From positions 13,941,501-14,005,500 of the forward strand of contig NC_037092.1 of assembly GCF_002994745.2 (NCBI RefSeq): 64,000 bases of DNA. Reading direction: 5' to 3'. The translations under genes and the position numbers were made by a program. The notes beneath the pieces are model-generated. The model searched no databases. It worked only from the letters and a program-made list of their open reading frames with translations, and was not told the origin of the DNA. This document shows, one piece after another, positions 1 to 12,600 of this stretch (position 1 is the first letter of the stretch; each line of letters opens with the position of its first letter). The DNA comes from Rosa chinensis (lineage: Eukaryota; Streptophyta; Magnoliopsida; Rosales; Rosaceae).

Positions 1-809
1 ATTTTAAACTGAATTGAGGTGAAAGGTTCGAGCTTTGATGAGTGGGAATTGTGGGTCTAGGTCTCAATCAGATACCTAAAAACAGTAAAATCCCTCGAAA
101 CAAAAGCAATCCCTTAATTATGTTTTCACCTGAGACTCACCTCCTCCACCATTTCATAAACCAAATCCACCATATTCTACTCACCAACACTAACATCTAA
201 CCACAAAGTTATAATTTGTTTTTCATAATAAAAAAAAAATTAACATCTCACCAATTCTGGGCACCCATTTCTCTCTGAATCAAACCATATAGATCCTCCT
301 CTCTTTTCCCACAAAACCCATGTTATCAAATTTCAAACATACCCACTTATGAAGATCAAAGATCATAGCTTTGCTTTGGGTTTCAGTCTAGTTGCCCGAG
401 CCCATTGGCCTCGGCAGAGGTGACGGCGATCCAGAATCGGAGGGTGCAGCCATTGATTGGATTCAACTATTTGGACTCAGTCGTCGACTGGGTGGACTCG
501 ATCAGAGAACAAGCTATTTGAGTAGGCATGGCCACGTGGGTGAGCTTCTCCGAGGACTTGTTGGATCGATCGGAGCTATTCGCTGAGATGGTGCCAGGAC
601 TGAGCGCTGAAGAGGTTATGAGAGTAGTTCATGATGTTGTGGAAATTGACTGAGGGTAGAAATGGAACAATATAAATTAAAAGTAGCTTTCTTAATTATT
701 GTGTAATTTAATATTAAAAAATTGTGAGAACTCGCCACTTGTCCGAGTGTGGCTCACACACACTCACCTGAGTGTGAGCCTAGGACTCCCCAAATCTATA
801 TATAATAAG
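1..809. other. Intergenic, no gene recognised
   Basis: I see no convincing coding region or RNA gene. Short open frames around 390-590 have no recognisable domain. A small imperfect hairpin (GGCTCACAC... with ...GTGTGAGCC) lies near 750-780. The last bases, 802-809, are the target duplication of the next element. Confidence 0.5.
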
Positions 810-1426
810 TAGACCTGTAAATGGACCGGATTTTGATCCGGACCCGCTCCAGATCCGTGACTATTGGACGGGTTTGGATAGAAAATTTTGATCCGTTAAT
901 GATCTGAATCCGTTAACCTATTTATTTAACGGATCAAATACAGATTTAGGTCGATCCGATCCGTTAATGATCCGGCCCGTTTTTATAATAATAAAATATT
1001 ATTTTTTATTAATATATTATTATTTTTCAAAAATATAAAATATAAAATATGAAGAATTTCTAATACAAATTTTTTGCAGAAATCTAAGGGACAGTCCACC
1101 ACCCAAGATTCTAAGAACTATTAAGAATTTTGATAACATAATTCTACTTTTGGTGATAGTTTTCATGTTGTTTTAATATTTTATTAATATCTTATAAGGT
1201 ATAATGATATAAATTTAATATTACTATTAAAATTTTAAAATATTTGAAATTATAAATGGGTCGGATTAGCGGATCTGGTATCCGTTAATCCGGCGGATAC
1301 GGATTTGGATCGAGCTACTAATGATCCGCGGGGTTAACGGAGCGGGTTTGGATCAAAATTTTTTTTTAAGTAAACAGATTTGGATTTAGGTCGATCCGAT
1401 CCAAATCCGGTCCATTTACAAGTCTA
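810..1426. mobile_element. Non-autonomous hAT element
   Basis: The ends are inverted repeats (TAGACCTGTAAATGGACCGG at the left; the reverse complement with one mismatch at the right). They are flanked by a perfect 8-bp direct repeat, ATAATAAG, at 802-809 and 1427-1434. An 8-bp duplication with TAG-starting ends is typical of the hAT superfamily. The 617-bp body has no coding region but carries many subterminal copies of a GATCCGTTAATGATCCGG-like motif in both orientations, as expected for transposase binding sites. It needs a transposase supplied in trans. Confidence 0.85.
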
Positions 1427-1486
1427 ATAATAAGACATTATTCTTCCTTGATCTTGCCTATTACATATTGCCTCATTCTCTTCTCA

Positions 1487-1514
1487 TTCTTCTTCTTCTT
1501 CTTCTTCTTCTTCT
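1487..1514. repeat. (CTT)n microsatellite
   Basis: Uninterrupted TTC/CTT triplets between the hAT element and the next MITE. Confidence 0.85.
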
Positions 1515-1572
1515 TTCTCTCATCTCCTATCAGTATTGTCTCGTCTTTCTTATCACCACCATTGTGGTATTA

Positions 1573-1964
1573 GGATTAAATTTTGCTTACTACCTTGTAC
1601 TTTCAAGGGTTTATCAGTTCAGTCCCTGCACTAATTTAATCAGAAAAGACCTTGCACTCTCCAATTTCATCAAATCGATCCAATCCATCACTATTTCGTC
1701 AATTTTCGCTGTTAAATGCTGACGTGGGACCTTCTCACAGGGAAAATTCCCAAACTACCCATCGCTAGGCAGCCCGCCGACGCGTCAGTGTTGTGAATGC
1801 AGATGGGTAGTTTGGAAATTTTTCCTTAAAATTGACGAAGTGGTGATAGATTGGATCGATTTGATGAAATTGGAGAGTGCAAGAACTTTTCTGATTAAAT
1901 TAGAAGTGCAGGGACTGAACTGGTGAACCCTTGAAGGTATAGGGTAGTAAGCAGAATTTAGTCC
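1573..1964. mobile_element. Foldback MITE, 392 bp
   Basis: The two halves are inverted copies. The left end GGATTAAATTTTGCTTACTA pairs with the right end, and the complementarity continues inward (the CAGTTCAGTCCCTGCAC, CTCCAATTTCATCAAATCGA and AAACTACCCATC segments each have an inverted partner). A 5-bp direct repeat, TATTA, flanks it (1568-1572 and 1965-1969). It has no coding capacity and its superfamily is uncertain. If transcribed, the RNA would fold into one long hairpin. Confidence 0.8.
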
Positions 1965-2097
1965 TATTATTATTCCATATGTGTGTGTGTACTGAAATTG
2001 TTGACTTAATTTGTCTTCATTACTCTCTTACATGAACCATTTCTCTCTTATCAATAGATTGATGATTTGTTATAAATATAATTTTTGTTTATGTATC

Positions 2098-2872
2098 TGC
2101 ATATGAGGTATAGTGCGTGGTTTTACCTTTGTTTTAGACATATATGGTGAAAAACTTACCTCTGTATGAGGTGAAAATAATTATACCTCTATATGAGGTT
2201 TTTTTTTTTTAGTAAACTGAGGTCAGCCCTTTATTGAAATTGAAAGATTACAATGAGATGATGCAAAAATATATCAATAACCAAAATAAACAATACGAAA
2301 GGAAAAGATGCAAAAATTGCATCAGATTATAAGGAAGAATAAATAAGGCAAGAGTAACAGCATCGAAACACATGGCTGATTTTACACTACTGATTACAGT
2401 CGTGTAGTGAATTGAGTAGTCGGTGGTTTGACTACCCATGCAAATTTAATGCACAAATTGATAAAGTCAATTTGGCGCAGAATTGAGGGCACTCTTCCAC
2501 TTAAAGATCAAAGCCGGCCAAGGGTGTCATAACATGGCCATGTTGACATACAATCTTTCACGAACAGATACCATAGAATGGGTCCTAGATCCAATACCAA
2601 TAAAGCACGGGAGCCCCAATCCATTCTAGCAAAAGACAAATAGCCCAACAAAGATAGTGGGCCGTAGACCAAGCCCAATTCCCACCCAATCCATTCTAGT
2701 TTGCATATTATTTTTATGTTGATTTTGTGTTCTATAATTATATATATATATATATATATATCTTGTAGTTAGGTTGATTTAATGTTCTTCACTTTCTACC
2801 TTTTGGTTAGGTTTATACTAAAATATCATATTTTCTCTTTGAGATGTGAAAACATATGCCTCTGTATGAGGT
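2098..2872. repeat. Interspersed palindromic CCTCTRTATGAGG motif
   Basis: The 15-base near-palindrome ACCTCTGTATGAGGT occurs at 2158-2172, in variant form at 2185-2199 and again at 2858-2872, with a partial copy near 2098-2110. The outer copies bracket about 650 bp that includes a T-tract at 2200-2210, possibly the antisense 3' end of a retroelement. A (TA)n run sits at 2740-2760. I recognise no gene here. Confidence 0.45.
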
Positions 2873-2882
2873 AAAACACTCA

Positions 2883-3245
2883 GACCATCTTTAGCAATGT
2901 TAGCCATTTTTGAGTCAAATTTTAGCTAAAGTAGCTAAAAAGTTATTTTAGCCAGCCACTTTAGAATTACATCTGCATCAATGCTCTCTATTTTAACTAG
3001 TTTTGAATTTATATTATTTTTTAAATGAAGATTAAATAGTTTAAGTGTATTTATAAATTACAAAAAATAACTTAAAAGGAATATTTTAAATTATAGAGAG
3101 CCTCATCCCGCTCTCTATATTTAGGAGCGAGATAGCTAAAAGTTATAATAGAGAGTCACTTAGGAGTCCGGTGCAGCTGTTAAAATAGATAAAAAGCTAA
3201 ACATGCTCTCCAAAATAGCTAAGGAGCCAAAATAGAGAGTCATGC
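2883..3245. mobile_element. Degenerate MITE-like repeat
   Basis: The left end (AGACCATCTTTAGCAATG) and the right end (…CCAAAATAGAGAGTCATGC) share repeated motifs (TTAGCTA, CTCTCTATTTT) in inverted orientation, like PIF/Harbinger-derived MITEs of plants. No clean inverted repeat or target duplication could be fixed by eye. Confidence 0.35.
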
Positions 3246-3635
3246 TTGCTTACTTTTTGGTAAATTGATTTCAAGTTCTTTAATTATATCTCGTGGTTAG
3301 GTTGACTTGATGTTTTAAGTTTGAAGTTTTATATTGTTTAGTTATGTTCGTTTTATATTTATTCATAATTTTTTGAATGATTATACATAATTAATAATTT
3401 AAATTTCAACACTTGAAAAATTAAAAATAATAATAATGAAAATTTCGTAAAATTAGGTAATTTAATTTTGTTTCCTTTCTTGACCTGAAGGGGAAAAGTG
3501 GATAGAATAAATAGTCAATGGACCACAATTAACAAAGAAAAAGTGACCGGCCAGATTGCATCCACTATTGAACTACCACTACAAAAAAGAATTCATTTGG
3601 CTTCACCAATTATGTATAATCAAAAAGATATTGAT

Positions 3636-3765
3636 CAAAAATTCACTACGGCAAATACGGCGTCGCAAAGAGAAAAATTATTTGCGACGGCAACGCCATG
3701 CCGTCACATAAATATGCCTTCAATTGCTACGACAATATCTTTCCGTCGCCATAATTAAATTTTGT
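3636..3765. repeat. CACTA left subterminal repeats
   Basis: Short repeats built on TTTGCGACGGCA / TGCCGTCGC occur in both orientations just inside the left end. In CACTA elements such repeats bind the transposase complex. Confidence 0.75.
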
Positions 3766-4285
3766 TTTCGATAAGATAAAAACTCGGGCCAAACCCAGAT
3801 CTCTCCAGACTCTCCATCTCATCTCGTTTCCTCTTCTTCTCTTCATCCTCGCTCGACGCCATCCCATTGATGTAAAGGGCAAAGCCAATAATCCGGTCAT
3901 TAGGTGAGTGAATATGTCTCTCCCAAATTCAATTGGGGTTTCTCTCTCTTCTCCAAATCCCTCTCTCCTGCTCTGGGAGGCCCTTCGAGGCTTCCACCGC
4001 CAGATGTGTATGCATCCATTGCCTCTCTCTCCATCCTCTCTTAGGTACTTCGGCCGCTCTCTCTTTGTCTCTCTTTCTCTGTATCTATCACTGTTTGTAT
4101 TTACCTGATCTAATTTTTCAATCAAAAGCTTCAAACTTGGGTGGTTTTTAGGGATTTCGAGGTTTATCTCATCGCCGCTTCCCTATCTCTATCTGTGTGG
4201 TTCAGTTTTTGGTTTAATTTGTTGTATTTTTTTGGGTTTTAGGGGTTGAAGTAGTTTTTGCAATAGAGAAAGCTGCGGTAGAGAT

Positions 4286-4914
4286 ATGACTACTGTAAAA
4301 TCAAGCTTGCCGTCTAAGATTCAGCAACTTCAGTTCGCCGAAGGTGCTCTCGGGCTGTCTATCAAACTCGACTCCAAGCCGGTGAGTTCCTTCCCTTTCG
4401 CTTTCGGTTTGGTTTGATTTTTACATGGTGGAGTTGTATTGTGTATAACTTGTGAGAATTTTCTACTGTTTTTTGTTTAAGTGTTTTAGAGATTAGGATT
4501 TCATAGGTTACGGTTTCTGAATGGTCCATCTGTTTAGTTCTTTGGAGGTAGTCAAGCGTTTGGGGTCCTTAAGATATGTGATTGTACATCTGATTGATTT
4601 GTTACCATATTTTTGTGGCAGGATTATCACATAGATGCTGATTATCAAGTGGGTGATGGCTTCTCTTTCAGTGGAGGTGCCTATTCTCTTTTCCACTACC
4701 TCTTTTATTTCCTAAATGGCCTTTCTAAGTTTTTTAGTAGTAGTAACTAAGGAAGTGGGTACGTTTTTGATATTGAAGGTGGAATGGGACCTTTCAGTGG
4801 AAAACACCTTTCTCTGTATTCCATTAGTAACTAAGAAAATTCAAACTATTGCTTTCTGTATGTTTGCAGGTGGAATGGGAAGAGAACATCGATCCTGATA
4901 ACATGACATATGAG
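4286..4914 (+). pseudogene. Captured exons, partly BIG BROTHER-like RING E3
   Basis: Three consecutive exon-like blocks with consensus splice sites lie in the CACTA element. The first, 4286-4381, encodes 32 residues from an ATG (MTTVKSSLPSKIQQ…) and ends at GTGAG. The second, 4622-4648, encodes DYHIDADYQ after a CAG acceptor. The third, 4870-4914, encodes VEWEENIDPDNMTYE between CAG and GTATG. All join in phase 0. The third block closely resembles the conserved segment before the RING finger of BIG BROTHER-type ubiquitin ligases (…NIDPDNMTYEELL…). The RING domain does not follow. I do not recognise the first two blocks; they may come from the same or another source gene. It is probably a captured fragment that could be transcribed as a chimera. 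Confidence 0.55.
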
Positions 4915-5772
4915 GTATGTTATAGATACCTTGTCCTTTTGTGGCTTGTCTCTTTTAGATATTAGAGCTAAACCACCTTTTGTTTTTCATGGGAGGGACG
5001 TTAAGCAATAACACAAACCTGAGTGGTTGCACATTCATGACCACATGAAACTTTGTTCGGCTGCTTGTTTGAATTTATCAATGCATGATGGTCTTTTGAT
5101 GAATCTATAGGTTTCAAAATAAATTGAACAATGATTTTCAATTTGATAATCAAATTACAAATGTGTTGCATTAACAAGATTAGAGTTTGCTTTAGAGTAT
5201 ACAAAAAGCTTAAGATGAATATGTAAAAGCCAAGGAGTGAATGAATTGTGATCTCTTATGTCCCGGGACCAAGGTTGGTGGCCATTATAATATAATAGAG
5301 ACTTATTTGCCTGGTCATAGGTGGGTGGGTGTGTGTCATATTCATAGTACAGTTACCTATTTCTTCTATGCAGAAGCTTAATAGGATTTGCAGTGTTGTC
5401 AATGTCATCCTTTTATGACACTCTGGTTTAAGCATATATTGTATGAAACATAGACGGACTTTGAAAGATTATCACATGACTTTGAAAGATTATTATAAAT
5501 TTGACTTTGAAAGATTATCACATTTCTTTCTAAAGTGTTTTGGATATGTTTAGTTTACTAGATAAGGCCTAACTACCACACAGAAGGCTCATTTTAAGAA
5601 GGGTTTTTGTCCATTTACCCCATTTTTAGAGATTTTTTTCCCACTTACCCTATTAAGTTTTTTTAATTCCCTCTTACCCAAAACACTCTAAGGGGGGTCT
5701 TCCCTAATACCCCATTAAGATTTTTTTTTTTTAATTTTTTTAATACCATTTTGCCCTCACCCCTTTATTACT

Positions 5773-5773
<1 letters not shown>

Positions 5774-5821
<48 letters not shown>
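5774..5821. repeat. (GA)n microsatellite
   Basis: About 24 uninterrupted AG dinucleotides. Confidence 0.95.
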
Positions 5822-5824
<3 letters not shown>

Positions 5825-6995
5825 CCATAGAGCCTTCACCGGAACCCCGTCACCAGTCACAGGAATCCGGTCACTGGCCTCTGGAATCCGGTTACCGGCT
5901 GCCGCCCACCTAAATTTTCTGAAAATCTCACCGGAAATGTTTATTGCCCCGCAATAATAAACGTCTATTGCCCTCCAATAGGACTTTCAGTAGCCAGAAT
6001 GGGAACTAATCTCCCTAAATTTAGACAAATAAAAATTTGATTAAAGAAAAAAAGAGGAGATTACATCAATTCAAAACGTCTATTGCCCCCCAATAGACGT
6101 CTATTGCCCCTCAATAGAACTTTTGGTAGCTGAAATGAGAACTAATATTCCTAAAATTAGACAGTTAAAACTTTGATTAAAGAAAAAAATGAAGAGATTA
6201 TATCAATTTAAAAACGTCTATTGCCCCCAATAGCCTTGTATTACCCCCCAGGTAAAACTTTTTTTTTTTTTCCCTCTCTTTCTGAGCCCCCCGGATAAAT
6301 GATTTGGGCATCCAGAATTGATTTGATTTGAGAATGTCCATCAGCTACTGCAATACCACCAAAGTAATCTATAATTGTTCAAAAGCCATTAAAGCAAGGC
6401 CCAGTGCATATCCAATTACTCACAAAATTTTCACCGACTTTCATAAACACTAACCAACAAAGTTTTCATTATTCAATCAACTCTGCTCCACACTAATCTA
6501 ACAAAGCCCCAAAATACATAAACATCACCGATTTTCATAATTCAATCAATTAGGAGTTTAGGACAAAGATTTCACCAATAGAATCCAAAACATATAAACA
6601 TCACCAACACAATTCTCACAATTGAAGAGAACTTACTAAAAATAATACCAAATCTTTGGATTTACAACGAAGCCGAGGCCATTTGATATCAGCGAGAGTG
6701 AGAATGGTTTCTCCAATAAGAAATAGACGAACCTTGGCCTACCGCTCCTCCTCCTCCATTGATTGAAGAGTAGATCTCCAGCTTCTATTCTTCGCTGTCG
6801 TCGTGCACATCCGGCACGATGTTACAGCGGTCACCTACCATGAACATCACCGCCGACATCTAGACCAGAAACCAGAGATGAAGGCCTCACCAGGAACAGA
6901 AATCACGACGGCTTGCTCGATCTCACCATCATCTTCGTTCCCGATGATCGGCGACCATGCCGACAAGGACGATTGGCAGGGATCTGGCTGAGAGC

Positions 6996-7095
<100 letters not shown>

Positions 7096-7308
7096 GAGAG
7101 GTACGTCTTGGGATTTATTAATTATTTGGAGGACAAAATTATCTTTTTGCTTTAAAATGGGTAAGTGAGAATGAAAATATGTTGGTGGTGCAAGTGGGAA
7201 TACTTTGACTCAATCTTGTGCATTGGGCCAGGGCCCCTTTAAGAAAACAAAGTAGCTGGAAGGAGTCAATAACCTAATGAGTTCAACTTCTCTTAGCTTT
7301 GGATATTA

Positions 7309-7522
7309 GGAGGGTCTTTTGGTGAAGATCTGAACAACATTGAAGCTGGTTGGCAGGTATTATTTTTTATTCACTTTAATCCTTAAGCCCAGAAATGATT
7401 GAATCCTTATTTTTTCTTTTTGAAGGTTGAATTATAAATCTTGATACTTGTTGGTGCATAATAATAGGTTAGCCCAGACCTCTATGGTGACAGCAACACG
7501 ACTGTTTTTATCGATCTCAAAG
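7309..7522 (+). pseudogene. Captured neprosin (DUF239) exon fragments
   Basis: Two blocks on the plus strand match the C-terminal part of plant neprosin-domain (formerly DUF239) proteins. Positions 7309-7356 encode GGSFGEDLNNIEAGWQ and end at a GT donor. Positions 7469-7522 follow a TAG acceptor and encode VSPDLYGDSNTTVFIDLK. Together they give the family hallmark (…IEAGWQVSPDLYGD…). The catalytic region and the rest of the domain are absent. The fragment lies inside the CACTA element, downstream of nested copy A, so I read it as captured host sequence with its intron. Confidence 0.7.
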
Positions 7523-10040
7523 GTCTCTATTTTCCCCTCTTTTAAGTTTTTCACTTACAGTTGATTCTTTTTTTAGCAATGTTAGTAAACTTATCTTCAA
7601 TGTCTATGGGGGATTCCTTCTTGTTATAGGAATTGGTGATCAATTTCATATTAGTACTTGTGAAGTTATGTTGCGAATTTCCGTTCATTGATACTTGAAG
7701 CTTGATGATACATTTGTGATTTGTATATCTTAGTAGTTGACTAGGATTTGTATAGTTCAGTAGTTTGGATGATTTTTATATCAAGGAAGGTTATCTAAAC
7801 TAGTAGCTTTTTATGTATCAAGGATGTTCTCTTGTTAGGATGACTTGCATGTTAATGTGAATACCGCATTGAATGTTGATTCTGTGTTGCAGGTAATCAC
7901 AAAAGGTTGTAAAGCAACTCAAATAAGAAGCTCGGACACAAGAAGATGGTTCATATAAGTCTGTCTTGGCTCTATCTTGTGCCCCATTTGGATGGTAAGA
8001 TGGGCAGAGTTTCTAATTCTGTGTCCTCTGAAAAAAACAGGCACTGCCTAATTGAGTTTTGTGGTCAGCTCAGTTTACAATTTTTTTTTAATTTGATTGC
8101 AGAATGATTTGTTGGTCCTGTGTTTTGGTATATGCATGAATTTGACTGTATTTCTAGGATTGGATCCTTCAGAATTGATATTTTTGTTGTCAGGGTTATT
8201 TGAGTGATTTTAAGTACTGCTAATAGGACTAGTACTGCATTTAGACTTGAATCGTATATATTTGTTAATCATTTGCATGGTTCTGTATTATATTGAAATA
8301 AGTGATAGCCACATATTTCAGGTTTGTAATCTTTCTCCAGTCTTCAAACTAGAACGAAGTTGCTAATATCTGTTCAGTTTCTGTTTTGCTACACGTTTTC
8401 AAAAGTTTTTATACGGTTGTAAATATGATCATATGCAAAGACTGATACAACTGAAATCAGATTGCTTTATTTAGTTCTTTGTCAGGTATTGAAAATGAGA
8501 TTCAGTGGTTGTTTTGGTTTTTCGTTTCTCATTATCAAATGAGCTTCGGATCTTTTGGCCTTCAAAATGTAAACTGCTTACACGATGGTTCACATCTTCT
8601 TTAGATTGGATCATGTAATAGTATTGCCGGTAAAACAAAGTAGCTAGTGTACTCAAACATGAGTTATTAATTTCTTTGTAGTTTTTGGTTTGTAAATTAC
8701 TAATTATTTTCTTTTTGAAAACCAGTGAGGTAGACAATGGGATTAAGAAACCAGAATTTTCAAGGAATCCTTGATATCATGACATCCTTATGGATGAAGT
8801 ATATCTTGCAAAAGAATCTTGGTCCAGAATGCTATTTGGAAAGGAAAATGTCAAGGTACATATTCTTATGTACGTTATCTTGGTCTATAGGACCAACAAT
8901 GTGTTAATTTCCACACTTCACATTAGTTCTTTGTCCTTTGTATGAAGAATCATTGTATGAGTTACAAGTGTTCTAAAATTGTATGAGTTACAAGTGTTCT
9001 AAAATTTAAACATGGACATAGAAGACCAGCAGTGTCTATTTTAAAGTTTAAGGACAAGGATGTTACTGGGAAGAGGATTCAAGGGGTATGCTGTGTTTCA
9101 TAGTTTCATGGATTGTCTCAATTTCATATCCATGCATGGTTTTTCTGTTCAATTTCACATCAAACCTTCTTGCTTTAGGACTGTGCCACCTTGCGACCGT
9201 TGCTCTTCTGATCTGCTACTTACCTTTTTTATTGTGTAGTGAATGTTTCAAGTTTATGGTTTGGAATGAAAAGACCCGAAACCATGATTCCTTTTTTTGT
9301 TACTATTGTATGCAGTTCCAATCAAAATAAACGACCACATTCTCACAAAGCCTGTTTTTTTATTTTGCTAATTGGGTTTGATGTGATACTTAGTCTGCAT
9401 TGTTTGTTTGGCTAGTGTTAGCAACTGAAACAATTAGGAAACATCATTTGATTACTATTAGGCAGCTAAGGCTGCTGTGATCATTTGCTTCACATCTGGT
9501 ATGAACTCTCTACTTTTTCTATCTGTTTGCGAGTGAATGTGTGATCTTGCTTTATCTGGAAAGTTGTTATTGTAGCTCAGCTGAGTTCTAATTTACAATT
9601 AATATTTCCTTTCTGATGCTGGTTCAGAGGCTAAAGAGTTTTCTATAATATGGTTGAATTCGTTATTTGATTTACATTTTTCAACTTTCTCAGGGAAAGG
9701 ATATCCTGGAAATCCACTATCCCGAAAGTCCTTTCGGCACAAAGACCAGAGTGATATGAAATTTTAGTAAATTTAGATTCTGTATAAAATTTAAGAAAAT
9801 CAAACAGAAACTGGCATGGGTGAGCCGCCTAGTTTTAGCTAAGGTTTAAATATTAGTGCATTTTTGTATCTGTATAATCATACCTCAAATATTATCTATC
9901 CAAGGATTCCAAGCTTTGTATTTCAATTTTGTTGGCTCTGTACTTATAGATTATCTTGTTTGCATAATTAAGTAATTGAACAAAATGTCAATTGTATGCT
10001 TTTTGTTAAAAAAGAAAAGATTTTTTTTTTAATTAACAAT
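7523..10040. other. CACTA interior, nothing recognised
   Basis: AT-rich and intron-like. Several CAG and GT sites flank short open stretches (for example 7893-7960 and 9690-9765), but none matched a family I know. More captured fragments are possible here. Confidence 0.5.
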
Positions 10041-10044
10041 TCAT

Positions 10045-10285
10045 ATTTTGCGACGGCATTGTTTCCGTCGCAAAAATTCCGTTGCGGTAGGTGGCGTCGC
10101 TATTGACCTTTGCGATGGCGTAGTTGCCGTAGTCAAACTACAAGCTACGGCGTAATTGCCGTAGCAAATAGCAATGGCGACGCCCTCAACGACAACGGCA
10201 AAATTGCCGTCGCCTAACCGTCGCCATTGGTCTTTTGCGACGGCAATTTGACTTTCCGTGACGGCGTTGCGCCGTGGCCATTTGA
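10045..10285. repeat. CACTA right subterminal repeats
   Basis: About ten copies of GCGACGGCA, GCCGTCGC and GCCGTAGC variants in alternating orientation lie inside the right end. The unit matches the left subterminal zone, which supports pairing the two ends as one element. Confidence 0.8.
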
Positions 10286-10301
10286 ATTCTTTTTTGTAGT
10301 G

Positions 10302-10784
10302 CACGAAATTGGACCTTGATTTAAATTCCTCTTCAAATTATTCATTCCTCCAGCAAAAAATTTTCATATGGTTTTCTTCATGAAATACTTCTCTGTTGGG
10401 AATTTGGGATCGTCAAAAGAAACTTTTACCATGCCATGGGCACATCACATCCATCTGTACTGGAATAAATGGCCTCTTAGAAAGTACTTGAACTTCCCAA
10501 ATTAAATTGAAAGAATTTTTTTAATTACTGATGTCCAATAATTAACATCAGCATATGTAATCACCAAAATGTTCAAGAGTACTTGAAGATACATATGATC
10601 TTCCAAATTACTTTAAGAAAATTTGTCAGCTTAATACTTGTTAATTATCACTTGATTCTAGTTTCACTCATTTCTTGATGATAATACAACAGTAACTTTG
10701 AAATTAACCCATGTTCTGGGAAACTTGGTATACCATTCACATTCTTATGTTATCAACTAATTAGATCTACACATGCACACACAC

Positions 10785-10828
<44 letters not shown>

Positions 10829-11102
10829 CATATTGTGGAACAATTGCCAAAGAAAACTTGAATACTTTCTTTAAAATAGATAGAACATTGTTAATTATAT
10901 TGCTCCACTTCAGTTTGTTCTGTCCTATCACCAAGCTATGGGAATATAACCAGCTCATTTCTTGTCTCTTTAGGGCAACAAAGCATGGAAATCAAAGATA
11001 AAGGCACAAAGCAAAAGGAATTCAAATATCACAACCGCCAATCCTCACAGTATTCTGTCTGCTAATAAGCAGTTGCACAACACAGCAAGAACTAACATCC
11101 CA
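10302..11102. other. Intergenic with (AC)n(AT)n tract
   Basis: No coding region is supported. A compound AC/AT microsatellite lies at 10775-10825. The last part is probably the 3' untranslated region and terminator of the aspartyl protease gene. Confidence 0.6.
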
Positions 11103-12551
11103 CTATCTTTTGTGAAGGCCTTGAGAGGCTGCAGCTGAAGCACAGTCCATTGTTTGAAATCCAATTCTCTCCTTCTCCAAGTCATACACGACCTCCACAT
11201 TTTGTTGCTGGAAGCTCCCAAACACTCCGGCCGGCCCATAATCGCCATCATCCATGGTTTGGAACAACAAGCATTTCACCACGGTGGAGTTGATTGGAGG
11301 TCCCATAGCATAGAAGTGATTGCCTTGAGGCAATCCAAGGCTTACATTGTTCAAGAAATGGAAAGTGATTGAAGGAAAGAGCTCATCTGAGGAAGCATTG
11401 GTTGTGTATGGAACTTTATAACAAAGATCAAAAGAAGTCTTCATCTCCATTTCCTTGGCTCTAGGATATGTTATCACTGATTGGAGCACTGAAAGAACGT
11501 CCGAGTAAAATGGCTCAGGAAGATGAGTATAAGTGGTTCCTGAGTCAATCAACATGCCCCCATTACCTTGTGAATCAAACTCTCTCAAGCTTAAGGGCAC
11601 TTGTGTAATACTATTATTACCTATCGTGATAGCTTCCATCCCAATATAGTAGTAATTAGGGTAAACGGGACTCTTCAACATTGGAGTGAATTGCATATTT
11701 TCTTTAGAAGAAATAGCAACATCTCCTATAACTAGAGGGCTTGAAATGTTGGGATTGTTTACATACTTGAAGGCCAAGAAACAGTGAGAGAAGCCCTTTT
11801 GTAGGAACCCTAGTTGCGATGGGAGGGAAAGCGTTCCCCTACCAAACCCTACAATACCAATTGGCTCTCTAAAAGTAGACCCAATGCACCCAAAACAGAA
11901 ACTGGGAATTTCACTAGTGACATTGCTAGGGTTACCACTACTAAATCCATGAACCCTTAGTGTATCTCTACCAAGGGTCCCTACGACAACCCCACCCGCA
12001 CCATAGGTATAAGCAAATGAAGGGCATGGTCTAGGACATGTTCCCCTAATAAGGGTAGTGAGTGAACAACCGGCCATGGTGCATGGATCGAGAGCGTTAT
12101 CGGAGCTATGGATATCTTTGCAAAAGGGGCTACCACATAGGTCTCTAAGTGATGAAGAAGAAGCTGAAGGAGAGAAAGTAGGGTTTAGTTTAGTGTTTCT
12201 ATAGTCATCACAATCCATGCAACTAAAAGAGAGATTTCCACAAGGAACCCAAGTAAGGTCACTACCAGTATCCATATAAACTTGAATGACTTGTGGGGGT
12301 GTCCCCAAATTGAGAGATATCAGATACCCATCTCTGACTTCCCTCAGTGGCTCCATCAAGTCTAAGACTTGTGATGGTATCTTTTTTGAGTTAGCGGAGG
12401 ATGTTGGACTCCGAATGGAACTCCAAGCATGCCTCAGACCAAGTACTAGGGATGTAGTACAGGACCTCTGGCTGGCTAGGGTTTGGTTGAAACTCAGGAA
12501 TGCAATGAGTAGAAGGATAAGGATGGGGTTATTGGTGAAGGGTGTCGCCAT
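11103..12551 (-). CDS. Pepsin-like aspartyl protease (A1 family, nepenthesin-type)
   Basis: An uninterrupted 482-residue protein. An N-terminal hydrophobic stretch at about residues 8-26 looks like a secretion signal. The two catalytic motifs of the A1 family are present: DTGSDLTW with Asp94 and IDSGTTYTHLP with Asp336. A flap tyrosine lies in YTYGAGG (about Tyr183). Many cysteines (CGN…C..C..C and later pairs) between the first motif and the flap mark the nepenthesin-type insert of plant proteases, and the TAXi-type N and C halves are both present. The length is normal for intronless plant members such as the At4g16563 group. It is expected to act as an acid endopeptidase in the secretory pathway, cell wall or vacuole; the substrate is unknown. 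The start is the first ATG, 40 bp downstream of a TATA box. Nothing is broken. Confidence 0.93.
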   Translation of the reverse strand: MATPFTNNPILILLLIAFLSFNQTLASQRSCTTSLVLGLRHAWSSIRSPTSSANSKKIPSQVLDLMEPLREVRDGYLISLNLGTPPQVIQVYMDTGSDLTWVPCGNLSFSCMDCDDYRNTKLNPTFSPSASSSSLRDLCGSPFCKDIHSSDNALDPCTMAGCSLTTLIRGTCPRPCPSFAYTYGAGGVVVGTLGRDTLRVHGFSSGNPSNVTSEIPSFCFGCIGSTFREPIGIVGFGRGTLSLPSQLGFLQKGFSHCFLAFKYVNNPNISSPLVIGDVAISSKENMQFTPMLKSPVYPNYYYIGMEAITIGNNSITQVPLSLREFDSQGNGGMLIDSGTTYTHLPEPFYSDVLSVLQSVITYPRAKEMEMKTSFDLCYKVPYTTNASSDELFPSITFHFLNNVSLGLPQGNHFYAMGPPINSTVVKCLLFQTMDDGDYGPAGVFGSFQQQNVEVVYDLEKERIGFQTMDCASAAASQGLHKR

Positions 12552-12590
12552 TTAGACTTTTGAGTGAGCTCACAAGTAGTTGGTATGGAA

Positions 12591-12600
12591 TCTATTTATA
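12591..12600 (-). promoter_or_regulatory. TATA box of the aspartyl protease gene
   Basis: On the minus strand this reads TATAAATAGA, a consensus plant TATA box, 40 bp upstream of the ATG. It implies a very short 5' leader of roughly 10-15 bases. Confidence 0.65.

Noticed and set aside
392..586. 64-residue open frame near the left edge
   Set aside because: It opens at a TTG codon, has no ATG context and no recognisable domain.
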